Of a stretch of DNA of 64,000 bases, positions 63,982-64,000 are shown piece after piece (position 1 is the stretch's first letter; each line of letters opens with the position of its first letter). Where the stretch lies: NCBI GenBank assembly GCA_013390605.1, contig JACAUB010000001.1, positions 1,212,233 through 1,276,232 of the forward strand, given 5' to 3'. The notes under the pieces are model-generated. The model had not been told where the DNA came from and did no database searches. It saw only the letters and a list, made by a program, of their open reading frames with translations. Source of the DNA: Bacteroidota bacterium. GTDB taxonomy: Bacteria > Bacteroidota > Bacteroidia > Bacteroidales > Cfx3-03. The position numbers and the translations under genes are program-made.

Positions 63982-64000
63982 GTACTAACGAATCATGAAG

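Overview
This window is chromosomal DNA of a member of the Bacteroidota. It is AT-rich, has short intergenic regions and carries Bacteroidota-type promoters (TTG, about 18-19 bases, then TAnnTTTG). It encodes many lipoproteins, outer-membrane beta-barrels and SusC-like TonB receptor architecture, plus family-typical proteins (DUF4199, DUF4301, GH92, GH127, GH20, PepE, Yip1-like). Lycopene cyclase, a yellow/MRJP-like protein and the FIST kinases point to an environmental, possibly pigmented lineage such as the Sphingobacteriales/Cytophagales. No genus is claimed. There is no prophage, CRISPR array or insertion sequence. The only mobile-element hint is a 59-codon remnant-like gene beside two tRNA-Leu genes.

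Layout. 1-6.5 kb: the 5' part of a GH20 hexosaminidase (runs off the left edge), a LytS-type-sensor hybrid histidine kinase, a small two-helix membrane protein and a FIST-histidine kinase fusion. 6.5-7.6 kb: tRNA-Lys, yciO and the SRP RNA, all on the minus strand. 7.7-13 kb: a plus-strand run of DUF4199 protein, two glycosyltransferases, gmhA, gmhB and a sodium:solute symporter, probably an envelope glycan/heptose operon. 13.1-17.3 kb: an ECF sigma factor, a protein predicted to span both membranes (anti-sigma-like N-terminus fused to an outer-membrane barrel), an LVIVD-repeat lipoprotein and another barrel. 17.4-21.1 kb: pstSCA and pstB. 21.2-28.3 kb: Yip1-like protein, kdsA, rarA, a repeat lipoprotein, a DEAD-box helicase, a rhodanese and a DUF4301 protein. 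28.5-28.7 kb: two tRNA-Leu genes. 28.7-30.1 kb: a largely gene-free stretch with an 11-bp-period repeat array. 30.1-45.1 kb: an oxidoreductase, an MRJP-like protein, a metallophosphoesterase lipoprotein, two uncharacterised secreted proteins, PepE, GH92, a TonB-dependent receptor and lycopene cyclase. 45.5-50.4 kb: a complete molybdate regulation and uptake cluster that includes its own outer-membrane porin. 50.6 kb: a second 11-bp-period array ending in a long inverted repeat. 51.3-57.5 kb: a FIST sensor, a giant hybrid kinase, a receiver-kinase and an SRPBCC protein. 57.5-64 kb: an RbsD/FucU-like lipoprotein, nfo, a nucleoside-recognition membrane protein, a GH127 enzyme and oadB/oadG-like sodium pump subunits.

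How the genes work together. Four sensory kinases and two FIST sensors make this a signalling-rich window. The sigma/dual-membrane operon could carry a signal from the outer membrane directly to transcription. The two unrelated 11-bp-period arrays are the most puzzling non-coding structures. The molybdate and phosphate systems, kdsA, gmhA/gmhB and the glycosyltransferases serve nutrient uptake and LPS/capsule building. GH20, GH92 and GH127 indicate scavenging of glycoprotein and plant glycans.
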